Source of the DNA: Gracilimonas sp.
GTDB lineage: Bacteria; Bacteroidota; Rhodothermia; Balneolales; Balneolaceae
Assembly (NCBI RefSeq): GCF_014762685.1
Contig: NZ_JABURM010000006.1
Location: forward strand, 360,384-424,383
Length of the DNA stretch: 64,000 nt
Direction: 5' to 3'
Part shown: one piece after another, positions 26,191-35,419 of the stretch
Layout of the letters: the number at the start of each line of letters is the position of its first letter
Position numbering within the stretch: position 1 is the stretch's first letter
Translations under genes and position numbers: made by a program
The notes under the pieces: model-generated
What the model saw: the letters and a program-made list of their open reading frames with translations, nothing else
Told to the model about the DNA's origin: nothing
Database searches by the model: none

Positions 26191-28779
26191 TTAGTTTGTG
26201 GTTCCGCCGCTGATCGTGTGGCCGAAAAATATGGCATTGGCAAACAGTTTATTGGTGCCATACCAGAAGGCACGGAAGTTTGGGTTATCCGTCATGGAGA
26301 TCACATTTCCTCTTCCATAACCGCTTACCACTACGGCGCCGGAACCTTTGATCAACTCAAGGTTCTCATCGTTGCTATACCCACTTGCCAGCGGATCGTC
26401 GGTGTAATACAATGGAGTAGAATACGGGTTCTCACCTTTTTCAATAAACAGAGTGCTGTTGCGGAAAAGGGTGATATTCTCATCATTGAACCCATATCCC
26501 ATGGGATGGGTAAGATCCAGTTTGGCGTTGAAGATACTTCCACCGATAAAACCGGCTCCGCGATCTTCTCCTGCCTTCACATAAGGACGAGTTTTAACTT
26601 CTTCTTTTTCCTCTTCATCGGCTTCTTCCTCTTCAACATACTCCACATTTGCGAGTCCGAGTGATTTAGCCCAGCGTATTGCATTCTTAAAGACGATCAA
26701 CGTGCCGCCACCGCGAACCCATTCTTTCAGGTTCTCTGCCGCACCATCAGAAATACCATATCCGCTGGAGATGATCACATTGTATCTGCTGAGGTCGGTT
26801 CGGTCAACATCATCACTTTTGATGATCGACAATGGCATGTGGTAGCGCTGGTCGAATAAGTGCCATGCTTCCCCAACTTCGCTTGAATTACTTCCTGAGC
26901 CACCTATCATGGCAACTTTTGGTGCTTCAAGATTTTCGAAGTTTCCACTTCCCAGGTCCATTCCTGAAGGTGTAAGCCCGGTTGGCAAATTATAAACGGT
27001 GATACCGTCTTCTTCGGTGATAGTCTGAATGATCTCATGCACTTTATCAGGATCCTCCTGAACACCCATTGGGATCATAATGGTGCCATAATCAAAATCT
27101 TTGACTGCATTCTCGACGACAGCTTTGAATGTTTGAGAGGCCACTTTAGCTCTCACACCATTAGCAAGCAATCGGTACAGCGCACGGGGAGCATAATACT
27201 CATCCCACTCAAATGCATAGGCATATTGGGCTTCATCACCTACTAATTCACCGATCAACTCAAATCCATCCAATGAAAATTCCTCTCCAAGCATGCTGGA
27301 ATTGTAGTCCCGGTTCAATTCTGCGAAAGGCAGATTGAATGCATATGGCATGGTCCAGGTAGAAACATCATAAAACAGGCTGTCCGTAAATTCAGTACGT
27401 CGCTCGAACATGGCCGTCAGTAACTTATACTGTTTCTGATTGGTTGGAACCACAAATGCCTTGCCGGCTTTGAAGTCCTGATAATCACGATCAAGCTTAT
27501 ACACGTCAATCTGATTTCGATCCAACATTTCAGCCAGGTGTTTGGTGCGCGCCTGATCGGCTTCTTCCCCAAATACATAGGCTTTGATCGGAGCATTACC
27601 GGCTTCCTGAGCCGCTTCTTTGTAGAACTCACGGGTGTTGGCCAATAACTCTTCTTTAAGTGCCTGCACCGCTTCAAGGGTAGAAAGTGAGGTCACAAAT
27701 TGATTTTTAATTGTGAAAGGGAATTCCACTATACCGTGAATGCTTTCCTGAGCATGGCCACGGGAGCTCGCCTGCTCAAACAATATTCCGATCGAACCAT
27801 TTACATCAGGATAGGTAGATCCTTTTCCATAATAAAAATCATCGAAGCTTTCTTTTGAATAGTACAGCGATTGTATGTCGTCGAGTGCTTCAGCATGATA
27901 TTCTGCAATGGCACCGGTCAAAGCCTGATTACGCTGCGGGGTAAGCGGGTGTGTACGGGATGGAATGCCGGGTTGAAAGAAAAAGGTGGAATTGGTTCCC
28001 ATCTCATGATGATCGGTCAGTACCTGTGGCACCCATTCATGGAATTTAGCCACTCGTCCCTGACTTTCAGGGTGGATCATCGGCATCCAGTCACGGTTCA
28101 GGTCAAACCAATAGTGATTGGTTCGACCGCCCGGCCAGGTTTCATCAAACTCACGGCTTTGAGGGTCCGTAACCAACACATTTTTGCTCTTGTTGGTATT
28201 CGCCCAATGTGCAAATCGGTCAAGCCCATCCGGATTTATACTTGGATCCACATTGATGATGGTATTATCCAGCATTGCGTCAATCTCTGCACCCTGTGCC
28301 GCCGCCAGGTGATACACAACCGCCAGCGAGGCATTTGACCCACTGGGTTCATTTCCATGCACACTGTAGCTCATGGTAACTACTGCCGGTATTTCAGAAA
28401 GATTTAAGTCGTCAGAAACAGAAGCATCGGTAAGCTTCAGGTGCTCCTCTTTAATGGCGTCAATATTTTGGTGGTTTTGAGGAGAAGTAATTGTCAGCAT
28501 CAGCAGCGGCCGGTTTTCATAGGTACGTGCATATTCGGTTATAGTAACCCGATCAGAGGCTTCCGCCACTGCATACATGTAATTCACCAGTTGATCGTGG
28601 CGCACATGCCATTCCCCAACCTGGGCACCCAAGACTTCTTCCGGAGTTGGAATTTGTGAATTGTACGTTACACCATCAGGAAGAAAATAATCGAGAGAAA
28701 CCGGTTCAGGCTGCAATACCTGAGCCTGAGCCATCACCCCAAAAATCAAAGAGAAAAGAATAGTAGAAAAAGCTTTCAT
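26191..28779 (-). CDS. exported M14 zinc carboxypeptidase with C-terminal GATase-like domain
   Basis: An 862-residue secreted peptidase. A signal peptide (cleavage near residue 20, AQAQ) is followed by an M14 domain. The zinc motif HGNE is at His141/Glu144. Further active-site context is TDHHEMGTNSTFF, and the late glutamate lies in GILFEQASS. After a linker, the C-terminal part has the fold pattern of a class I glutamine-amidotransferase-like domain (VAMIGGSGSN, YNVIISSGYG, LKEWVRGGGTLIVF), without an obvious catalytic triad. Such fusions occur in Bacteroidota and relatives. It converges with the YdeI-like gene and diverges from the transporter gene. The substrate is unknown. Confidence 0.85.
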   Translation of the reverse strand: MKAFSTILFSLIFGVMAQAQVLQPEPVSLDYFLPDGVTYNSQIPTPEEVLGAQVGEWHVRHDQLVNYMYAVAEASDRVTITEYARTYENRPLLMLTITSPQNHQNIDAIKEEHLKLTDASVSDDLNLSEIPAVVTMSYSVHGNEPSGSNASLAVVYHLAAAQGAEIDAMLDNTIINVDPSINPDGLDRFAHWANTNKSKNVLVTDPQSREFDETWPGGRTNHYWFDLNRDWMPMIHPESQGRVAKFHEWVPQVLTDHHEMGTNSTFFFQPGIPSRTHPLTPQRNQALTGAIAEYHAEALDDIQSLYYSKESFDDFYYGKGSTYPDVNGSIGILFEQASSRGHAQESIHGIVEFPFTIKNQFVTSLSTLEAVQALKEELLANTREFYKEAAQEAGNAPIKAYVFGEEADQARTKHLAEMLDRNQIDVYKLDRDYQDFKAGKAFVVPTNQKQYKLLTAMFERRTEFTDSLFYDVSTWTMPYAFNLPFAELNRDYNSSMLGEEFSLDGFELIGELVGDEAQYAYAFEWDEYYAPRALYRLLANGVRAKVASQTFKAVVENAVKDFDYGTIMIPMGVQEDPDKVHEIIQTITEEDGITVYNLPTGLTPSGMDLGSGNFENLEAPKVAMIGGSGSNSSEVGEAWHLFDQRYHMPLSIIKSDDVDRTDLSRYNVIISSGYGISDGAAENLKEWVRGGGTLIVFKNAIRWAKSLGLANVEYVEEEEADEEEKEEVKTRPYVKAGEDRGAGFIGGSIFNAKLDLTHPMGYGFNDENITLFRNSTLFIEKGENPYSTPLYYTDDPLASGYSNDENLELIKGSGAVVVSGYGRGNVISMTDNPNFRAFWYGTNKLFANAIFFGHTISGGTTN

Positions 28780-28967
28780 AATGGAAGGAATTTATTAAGT
28801 GTTGGTGTCTAAAAATAACAGGCTGTATGGTACTGTTTCAAAATGAAAAAAGTTATAAAAATAACCGTTCACAAATGCTTCCTGAATTTCCACTTACATA
28901 TGCTAAATATCATACCGTTTATTTTTTCTTTATAATCCCGCCAAAATTTGTGATAAAAGAATCGGAC

Positions 28968-30224
28968 ATGAAGTCGGAAAAAGTAGCCTCAACTTTTAAA
29001 TATGCCTTCGGGCCGGGGTTGATACTTGCAGCAGCGGCCATCGGGGTTTCGCACCTGGTACAATCTACCCGCGCCGGAGCGGATTATGGCTTTACCCTCG
29101 TTTGGGCTGTAATTATCGCCAGCCTGATGAAATACCCCTTCCTGGAATACGGCCCTCGTTATGCCTCTGCAACCGGAGAAAGCCTGATCGCCGGGTATAA
29201 AAAGCTTGGGGGTTGGGCTTTATGGATTTATATCTTTTTTACGGTAGGAACCATGTTCGCCATTCAGGCGGCAGTTACCATTGTTACGGCAAGCCTGGCT
29301 GTGGAGCTCACCGGTATTGAGTTGCCCCTGCTGGTTTGGAGTATCATCATTTTAGCCATTTGTATCGGCATTCTTTTTCGCGGGCAGTATTCCGCGCTCG
29401 ACTCTCTTATTAAAGTAGTGATGGTCGTGCTCACGCTTTCTACTATTGCCGCTTTTTTTGTGGCCTTATTTGACGGGCATTCCCCCTCCCTTAATGAAGC
29501 TCCTTCCGTTTGGGATGTGGCCGGCATTACCTTTCTCATAGCACTCATGGGCTGGATGCCCATCCCCATTGACGCGGCGGCCTGGCATTCTTTATGGACC
29601 CTGGAACGCGGCAAACAAACCAAACACAAAGCCAGTTTGAAGGAAAGTCTGCTGGATTTTAACATCGGCTACATCGGGTCGGCCATTTTAGCTCTTATAT
29701 TTCTGGGATTGGGAGCTTTAGTCATGTTTGGTTCCGGCGTTAGTTTTTCTTCGGCCGGCGCTGCTTTTGCCCAACAACTTATCGATCTCTACACGCAAAC
29801 CCTGGGGGATTGGGCGCACTGGATTATCATTATTTGCGCTTTTACCACCATGTTCAGCACCACACTCACGGTCACAGATTCTTATCCGAGGGTCAGCCGC
29901 GAGATTTTTAAGGTAATGAAGGGAGGACCTGTAACCGGTTTCTGGCTTTTTTCTTACAAGGGGTTGCTCATCATCATTTCCCTCATTTCCATGCTCGTGC
30001 TTTACCTCACCGGAAGTCAGTTTACCTATATTATTGACCTGGCCACTTCACTTTCATTTCTGACCGCGCCGGCACTGGCCTTCATTAATTACCGGCTCAT
30101 CATGTCCTCGTACTTTCCTGATGAGCATAGGCCTCCGGTATGGCTCAGGGTGTTAAGCTGGTTTGGGATAATCTTTCTTACTGCCTTTGCCCTGCTGTTT
30201 TTCTACTGGCGGTTTTTTGTTTAG
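28968..30224 (+). CDS. Nramp-related metal transporter with divergent metal site
   Basis: A 418-residue polytopic protein with about eleven helices. The ATG at 28968 (MKSEKVAST) is chosen because the earlier one at 28827 would add 47 residues that look non-coding. Nramp landmarks are present (FGPGLILAAAAIG in helix 1, GRQYS-like RGQYSALDS, and MPIPIDAAAW in helix 6). However, the metal-binding DPGN of helix 1 is replaced by GVSHLVQS, and the helix 6 MPH is MPIP. The cation is therefore uncertain. Other subfamilies without the canonical site carry Mg2+ or other ions. It is a single gene followed by a hairpin repeat. Confidence 0.8.
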   Translation: MKSEKVASTFKYAFGPGLILAAAAIGVSHLVQSTRAGADYGFTLVWAVIIASLMKYPFLEYGPRYASATGESLIAGYKKLGGWALWIYIFFTVGTMFAIQAAVTIVTASLAVELTGIELPLLVWSIIILAICIGILFRGQYSALDSLIKVVMVVLTLSTIAAFFVALFDGHSPSLNEAPSVWDVAGITFLIALMGWMPIPIDAAAWHSLWTLERGKQTKHKASLKESLLDFNIGYIGSAILALIFLGLGALVMFGSGVSFSSAGAAFAQQLIDLYTQTLGDWAHWIIIICAFTTMFSTTLTVTDSYPRVSREIFKVMKGGPVTGFWLFSYKGLLIIISLISMLVLYLTGSQFTYIIDLATSLSFLTAPALAFINYRLIMSSYFPDEHRPPVWLRVLSWFGIIFLTAFALLFFYWRFFV

Positions 30225-30225
30225 C

Positions 30226-30340
30226 AACAACCTGCCGGCCTCCGAAGGTCTTGGAAGTGTTGCAGAGGCGTTCATGAATTCCTCAACCTACTTAAACAAC
30301 GAACGCTCCAAGGTCTTTCAGACGCTTGGAGGTTCTTTTT
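30226..30340. repeat. dispersed hairpin repeat, copy 2, with terminator-like hairpin
   Basis: The left part (30229-30280) resembles the repeat at 24716-24767. The right part is a hairpin, CTCCAAGGTCT-TTC-AGACGCTTGGAG, flanked by AACG/GGTT and followed by five T (about 30302-30340). This could end the transporter transcript. The left and right arms also resemble each other as inverted copies. Confidence 0.6.
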
Positions 30341-30413
30341 GTCGGTGGTTCATAATTTCCTGAGAAACTCTATATTTCAACTAGTTAACTGATAACCATT
30401 TTATCTCACTGCT

Positions 30414-31079
30414 TTGCAAACACTGTTTCCACCAAGAGAGCCTTTTAACGCCTATTCACACTATTTAGGAGCTTTAATCGCTGCAATTTGGTTGTTTTTT
30501 TTAATGAAAGCAGCTGCTGAAAGCCCAACCTCACATAAAATTTCTTATCTGGTTTATGGAATTTCTGTGATATTGATGTTCCTATCCAGCGGCATTTACC
30601 ATACGCTGAATGTGCAAAACAAAACCGAAGAACTTTTCAGGCTATTTGATCACATTTTGATTTACGTTTTAATCGCGGGTTCATACACTCCGATGTGTGT
30701 CGTTGCTTTGGAGGGGGGGTGGCAATGGGGTATACTGCTTGGTATTTGGCTTTTTGCTCTGGCCGGTATCTTAAAGAAAACTTTTTGGATGAGTGCCCCG
30801 CGATGGTTTTCCACCGTCATTTATTTGTTGATGGGATGGGTTTCCCTGATTATTCTCCCCCAGGTTTGGAGGCTTCTTCCCCATGCCTTTGTATACTGGA
30901 TTGCATTGGGCGGCTTGTTTTATACTGTTGGTGCCATTATTTACGGAATCAGAAAACCAGACCCTATTCCCGGAGCATTTGGATTCCATGAAATTTGGCA
31001 TTTATTTGTTTTGGGCGGTGCTTTTTCTCATTATTGGGCAATTTATAAATATTTACCTGAATTTAATTTCCCGGCTTAA
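30414..31079 (+). CDS. haemolysin III / PAQR family membrane protein
   Basis: A 221-residue protein with seven predicted helices. The haemolysin III pattern is clear: PFNAYSHYLGA near residue 10, SSGIYHTLN, DHILIYVLIAGSYTP and the C-terminal GFHEIWHLFVLGGAFSHYW. Histidines and aspartate of the proposed zinc site are kept. PAQR proteins of this type are putative membrane hydrolases, and a direct haemolytic role is doubtful. The start is TTG at 30414-30416 because no ATG precedes the first conserved residues. Its stop overlaps the next ATG by one base (TAATG), which indicates translational coupling. Confidence 0.85.
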   Translation: MQTLFPPREPFNAYSHYLGALIAAIWLFFLMKAAAESPTSHKISYLVYGISVILMFLSSGIYHTLNVQNKTEELFRLFDHILIYVLIAGSYTPMCVVALEGGWQWGILLGIWLFALAGILKKTFWMSAPRWFSTVIYLLMGWVSLIILPQVWRLLPHAFVYWIALGGLFYTVGAIIYGIRKPDPIPGAFGFHEIWHLFVLGGAFSHYWAIYKYLPEFNFPA

Positions 31080-34009
31080 TGAAGCTCTTAAAAATAATCA
31101 TAGTTTTATCGCTTTTTCCTGCCTTGGCTTTTGCCCAGTCATATAATCCATTTACCTTCAACAGGCCGGCAGGATTAAATTGGCAGCAAATTAAAACGGA
31201 GCATTTTCGGATTATTTTTCCAGATGGTGAAGATTCCCTCGCTTACCGCTCTGCCGCAATTCTTGAAAGCCATTATGACCAAACTTCTGAATTGACGGGA
31301 GGGAAGCTCAAAAACTTTCCGGTTATTCTGAATAACTATAATGACTTGTCTAACGGATTTGTAAACTCTTTTAACTTTCGCTCTGAAATTGACCTGGCAG
31401 ATTTTAAAGGAAAGGGAATGAACCCGCAGACAGGAGATTGGCTTGAAATTGTTTTGCCTCATGAGCTTGTCCACGCCACACATTTCAATGTTCAAATACC
31501 CTGGGACGATAAAAAAATCAGTATTCCCAATTTCATCAGTATTTTTTCACCCGATTTGGCCCGAACCTTTCATGGTTTTCCGCCGGTAGGTTTGCATGAA
31601 GGGTTGGCTGTTTACTATGAAACAGAATCCGTAGCCCCTATGGGCGGCCGTGGCAACTACACTTTTTCTACCAATCGGTTTAACTCAAATTTCGCCGGTT
31701 CAAATCGGTGGAATATGGGGCAAACTTTGATTCCCTCTGATTACACTCAACCCTACAACCGCCATTATATCGCCGGGTATTCTTTTGTTGACTGGCTTCA
31801 TGATAACTATGGAGATGAAATTTCCCGAGAGGCTATTCGCTTTCATTACCACAATTTTTTCCTGGGTTACGGCTATGCACTCCGCAGAAAAACAGGCAAG
31901 TGGCCCGGTCAGCTTTATGAACTCTATGAGGAAGATTTAGAAGCAGAAGAACAAAAGCGATTGGCCCAAATCCCAGTAAATACGGCTGAAAAATCCACAA
32001 TTATAGATACCCCATATCGTGGGGAAGAAACGCATGCTCCAAAGTGGATTACTGAGAACAGCCTGCTTTTTTACGGCTCTTATTATAATGGGCGTATTGG
32101 ATTTTACAGATATGATACCGACACGGAAGACTTTGAGCTTATAAAAGAAACTTTCGGGGTTGGTGACTACAATTTTGAAATCGAGAATGGGAAAGACTTG
32201 TATTTCAGCAGTTACAAACGAGACCCGCTTTATTCCGGGGTTTACAAAACCGATATCCACAAATTAGACCTTAAAAGCGGGAAAAGTAAGCAGCTAAGTA
32301 AAAAAGAACGAGTCTACGCCCCGACTTCAAACGGAGAACGATTACTGGGAATACAAGGAGAAGGACCGGGTGGAAAAATTGTTGAAATATTTCCTGACGG
32401 AAGCATTAAGGAATTAATGCGGTTTCAGGACGCGTCGCCAGTTAGCCTCAAATTCAACCCAAACAAACCTGACCAACTTGCTGTAACTGTTAACAGGCGG
32501 GGTGTACAGGCTCTTTGGATAGCCGACCTGAACTCTCTTTCCTCAAACTTGAATGCGATACCTGAGCTGGCATTTACCGACGCTTCTATTCATGATGCAG
32601 AATGGCATCCCCATGAAAATAAAATCCTTTTTACACTGGATGCTCCTCCGGCCATGAATGTGTATGAATACAACCTGGATACCAAAGAAATTCTTCAGAT
32701 CACAAGCTCTCTATTCAATGCCTTTGAAGCCTCTTACTCTCCGGACGGACAACAAATAGCCTATGTTATTCAGCAAAAAAGTGAGCGTAAAATTGCTTTG
32801 CTGCATCAAGACGATTTCTTGAATCAGCCCGTGTCAAACTCCCGCCTGTTGCGAGGAAAAGAATTACGGCGGGAATTTGACCGCCCCCTGCTGGGTAGCG
32901 CAATTTCCGACTCAGTTAAAAGCTATCCTAAAACTTCCTATCGTGGAAATTTAAGCTGGCTTAAACCACGAACTATTTTCCCCGCCTACGAAGAAAAGGC
33001 AAATACAACGCAGGCGGGTGTGGTTATATCAAGCATAGATCCTCTTTCCCGGCAGGCCTATTCCGCAGAAATAACAGGAATTCAAAATCGGCTTTGGTAT
33101 GACTTCACTTATACCAATAAAATGTTTTACCCCGGATTAGAAATTTCTGCATACAGTGATCCCGAGTTTTTTGCCACCCGGGATCCCAATACCGATGAAG
33201 CCTTTTCACTCATGAGACAGGACCGGGGGTTTAATTTAAGCCTGCCCTTTGACTACACATTTCGCGGAGACACCCGATATAGCGCTCTTTTTGTTCGACC
33301 TGAAATCAAAGCTGAACAGTTCAAATATTATAACCTGCAAGCGGAGGAGCTTTCTGATTTCTCAACCCGATATCGCGCCGGCGTTTTTTCTCAGCTTAGC
33401 CTCGGAATTCTGAATTTACCGCGCGACGTTCAGCCCTCTTCTGGAATTTCGCTTTTTGGTTTATACGAGCAAACACTTAATGAACCAACCGCTCAAATTG
33501 AATTTCCAGGTGGGCCGGTAGCAAGAACCTTCACCAATCAGTGGTCAGCTCTTTATGGCATTTTTGGCTTTATTTCACCGTTGCGAAGATGGAATCAATC
33601 CATGAGGATAGACATGCAGTTTTTGCAGCAAAGTGACTCTCCCATTTACTCTAACAGTTCCATTATACCAATGGGCTTTTCAGATGACATTTTCCCAAAT
33701 TATGACCTTAGTGATGATTCCGGCTTCCAAAATATTGGGCGGCTCAGTACACGATATACCATCCCCCTCTTTTATCCTGATAACGGCGGGCTCACCATCC
33801 CTTTTTATTTAAGCAGCATATATTTAACTACTTTTACCCACACGCTCACTGACCTGAATGCTGATAACCTGTTAGACTCCAGTCGAAGTATTTTTGGCGC
33901 AGGTTTTCATGTTCAGTTTAAAGTGTCGAACGTGTTATTCGATTTAGGGGTTGGCTTCGCATATGAACCTACCCGGGATAACTCTCAATTTATATTTGGG
34001 CAATTTTGA
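31079..34009 (+). CDS. exported zincin-propeller-barrel protein (peptidase MA-like)
   Basis: A 976-residue protein with a signal peptide (cleavage near Ala19-Gln20). Residues 25-280 form a gluzincin-type domain with HELVH at 128-132 and a downstream glutamate in GLHEGLAVYYE (near 176), as in peptidase MA-like enzymes. The middle (about 310-580) has repeated beta strands typical of TolB/PD40 propellers (SPDGQQIAYVIQ). The C-terminal 300 residues alternate polar and hydrophobic strands and end in FGQF with a terminal phenylalanine, as expected of an outer-membrane barrel. It is coupled to haemolysin III before it and the DUF2911 gene after it. The substrate is unknown. Confidence 0.78.
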   Translation: MKLLKIIIVLSLFPALAFAQSYNPFTFNRPAGLNWQQIKTEHFRIIFPDGEDSLAYRSAAILESHYDQTSELTGGKLKNFPVILNNYNDLSNGFVNSFNFRSEIDLADFKGKGMNPQTGDWLEIVLPHELVHATHFNVQIPWDDKKISIPNFISIFSPDLARTFHGFPPVGLHEGLAVYYETESVAPMGGRGNYTFSTNRFNSNFAGSNRWNMGQTLIPSDYTQPYNRHYIAGYSFVDWLHDNYGDEISREAIRFHYHNFFLGYGYALRRKTGKWPGQLYELYEEDLEAEEQKRLAQIPVNTAEKSTIIDTPYRGEETHAPKWITENSLLFYGSYYNGRIGFYRYDTDTEDFELIKETFGVGDYNFEIENGKDLYFSSYKRDPLYSGVYKTDIHKLDLKSGKSKQLSKKERVYAPTSNGERLLGIQGEGPGGKIVEIFPDGSIKELMRFQDASPVSLKFNPNKPDQLAVTVNRRGVQALWIADLNSLSSNLNAIPELAFTDASIHDAEWHPHENKILFTLDAPPAMNVYEYNLDTKEILQITSSLFNAFEASYSPDGQQIAYVIQQKSERKIALLHQDDFLNQPVSNSRLLRGKELRREFDRPLLGSAISDSVKSYPKTSYRGNLSWLKPRTIFPAYEEKANTTQAGVVISSIDPLSRQAYSAEITGIQNRLWYDFTYTNKMFYPGLEISAYSDPEFFATRDPNTDEAFSLMRQDRGFNLSLPFDYTFRGDTRYSALFVRPEIKAEQFKYYNLQAEELSDFSTRYRAGVFSQLSLGILNLPRDVQPSSGISLFGLYEQTLNEPTAQIEFPGGPVARTFTNQWSALYGIFGFISPLRRWNQSMRIDMQFLQQSDSPIYSNSSIIPMGFSDDIFPNYDLSDDSGFQNIGRLSTRYTIPLFYPDNGGLTIPFYLSSIYLTTFTHTLTDLNADNLLDSSRSIFGAGFHVQFKVSNVLFDLGVGFAYEPTRDNSQFIFGQF

Positions 34010-34581
34010 TCAATCAACATACTATCCGTTTTAGTCACTTTATCGTAACCCTGCTCTTTTTAGGCGTTTTTTTCGGCTGTCAAAATCAAGGATCTGAAAA
34101 CCCCCGACCCTCTCAGGAAAGCAGAAAAAGCCCTATTGCCATAGCTTCAGTCAAAGGAGATGGTTCCTATGTCAAAGTAGTTTACGGGCAGCCCTATCGT
34201 CGCGGGCGTACTATTTTTGGTGATTTGCAGCCCTGGGGTGAGGTTTGGAGAACCGGCGCCAATGAAGCTACGGAAATTACCATAACTGATCCTGTTTTAA
34301 TGGGAGACCAAGCCATTAACAGTGGAACCTATACTTTATTTACCATTCCTGGACCGGATTCTTTCACTGTTATTTTAAACCACGAATTAGGCCAGTGGGG
34401 AGCTTTTGAATATAATCCTGAACGAGACTATAAACGAATGAAATTCCCCGTGCAAAAATTATCCACGCCGGTGGAGGCTTTCACTATTGAGTTTTCGGAA
34501 CCGGAATACAGCATGTCAACCATGTCGCTAAAATGGGACCGGGTTCGGGTAGATATTCCTATTCGGTTTTACGGAGAGTAG
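34006..34581 (+). CDS. DUF2911 family lipoprotein
   Basis: A 191-residue exported protein. The start is TTG at 34006, overlapping the previous stop. A lipoprotein signal peptide ends with the FFGC lipobox at about residue 26. The DUF2911 domain fills the rest, with VVYGQPYRRGR, FGDLQPWGEVWRTGANEAT and SGTYTLFTIP. The family is widespread in Bacteroidota and of unknown function. The coupling to the zincin-barrel gene suggests a shared envelope role. Confidence 0.85.
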   Translation: MINQHTIRFSHFIVTLLFLGVFFGCQNQGSENPRPSQESRKSPIAIASVKGDGSYVKVVYGQPYRRGRTIFGDLQPWGEVWRTGANEATEITITDPVLMGDQAINSGTYTLFTIPGPDSFTVILNHELGQWGAFEYNPERDYKRMKFPVQKLSTPVEAFTIEFSEPEYSMSTMSLKWDRVRVDIPIRFYGE

Positions 34582-34588
34582 GCTGCAG

Positions 34589-34615
34589 ATCGTTTTTTCA
34601 ATAAAAAAAGACGAT
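34589..34615. terminator. possible bidirectional A/T-rich terminator
   Basis: ATCGT and ACGAT close a T-run/A-run stem with a CAAT loop. It lies between convergent genes. The stem is A/T-rich, so strength is uncertain. Confidence 0.4.
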
Positions 34616-34658
34616 GCTTTGCACACCGCCTTTTAAGTTCGTTAAAAACATTAAATAT

Positions 34659-35252
34659 TTAAAAATGTATGCCCGCCGTTAATGCAAACGCTCCATTTTT
34701 TTGTCCGTCTTCCAGTGTGGGCTCAGATATAACATTGGTTAGACCCGCTGTATATCTAAATTCCAAGCTAAGGCGGCTAATTGATACCCCCGCACCTACA
34801 ACAACTCCGAAATCCGTCCCTTCAAATAAGTCATCAGCATTCGCGGAACCACTCCCGTCATCGAATTCTGAATTGATATTAAACCCGGCATAAGGACCAA
34901 AGAAAACTTCGGGCTTTACCGGTACTGCCGGCGCTCCAAAACCAAATTTTGCCAGTACAGGAATCTGAATATAATCCAAAGAGTAGTTAGCATCAGTGTT
35001 TTCGAAATTACTTCCATATTGTGCATATAAAACTTCAGGCTGTATGGCCATGGGCGTAGCCGGGATGTTAATATTGGCATAAATCCCGCCTAAAAACCCT
35101 GTTTTGTATTCCGCATTGTCAGTATTATTAAAAGTGGCGAAATTGAGTCCTGCTTTTACACCAAATTTTGGTAACACCTGTGCATGGGCTGTGCTTCCTG
35201 CTACTATAAACGCACCGAATAGTACTCCACATAGTATTTTCTTTAAATTCAT
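34659..35252 (-). CDS. outer-membrane beta-barrel protein (porin family)
   Basis: A 197-residue protein with a signal peptide (MNLKKILCGVLFGAFIVAG, cleaved after AHA). Eight beta strands follow, typical of small barrels of the OMP_b-brl_2 type (FGVKAGLNFATF, TGFLGGIYANI, LEFRYTAGLTNV), ending in GIHF with a terminal aromatic residue. It is the last gene before a convergent DUF2911 unit. The role is probably structural or in adhesion, but nothing specific can be read. Confidence 0.85.
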   Translation of the reverse strand: MNLKKILCGVLFGAFIVAGSTAHAQVLPKFGVKAGLNFATFNNTDNAEYKTGFLGGIYANINIPATPMAIQPEVLYAQYGSNFENTDANYSLDYIQIPVLAKFGFGAPAVPVKPEVFFGPYAGFNINSEFDDGSGSANADDLFEGTDFGVVVGAGVSISRLSLEFRYTAGLTNVISEPTLEDGQKNGAFALTAGIHF

Positions 35253-35419
35253 CTTAGCTCTTTTTTAGTTGTTGTTGAAACCGGCTAGTCTTATTTATCC
35301 GCCCGGCTTTTGTATAGTAATAATATTGGCTTCTCTTTACAATAAAAGCTTTAAACCAGCTTCTGAAACTTACCTGTAAATTTGTTCTAAGTTCCTTAAC
35401 AACTTGCGGGGTTTTACTG

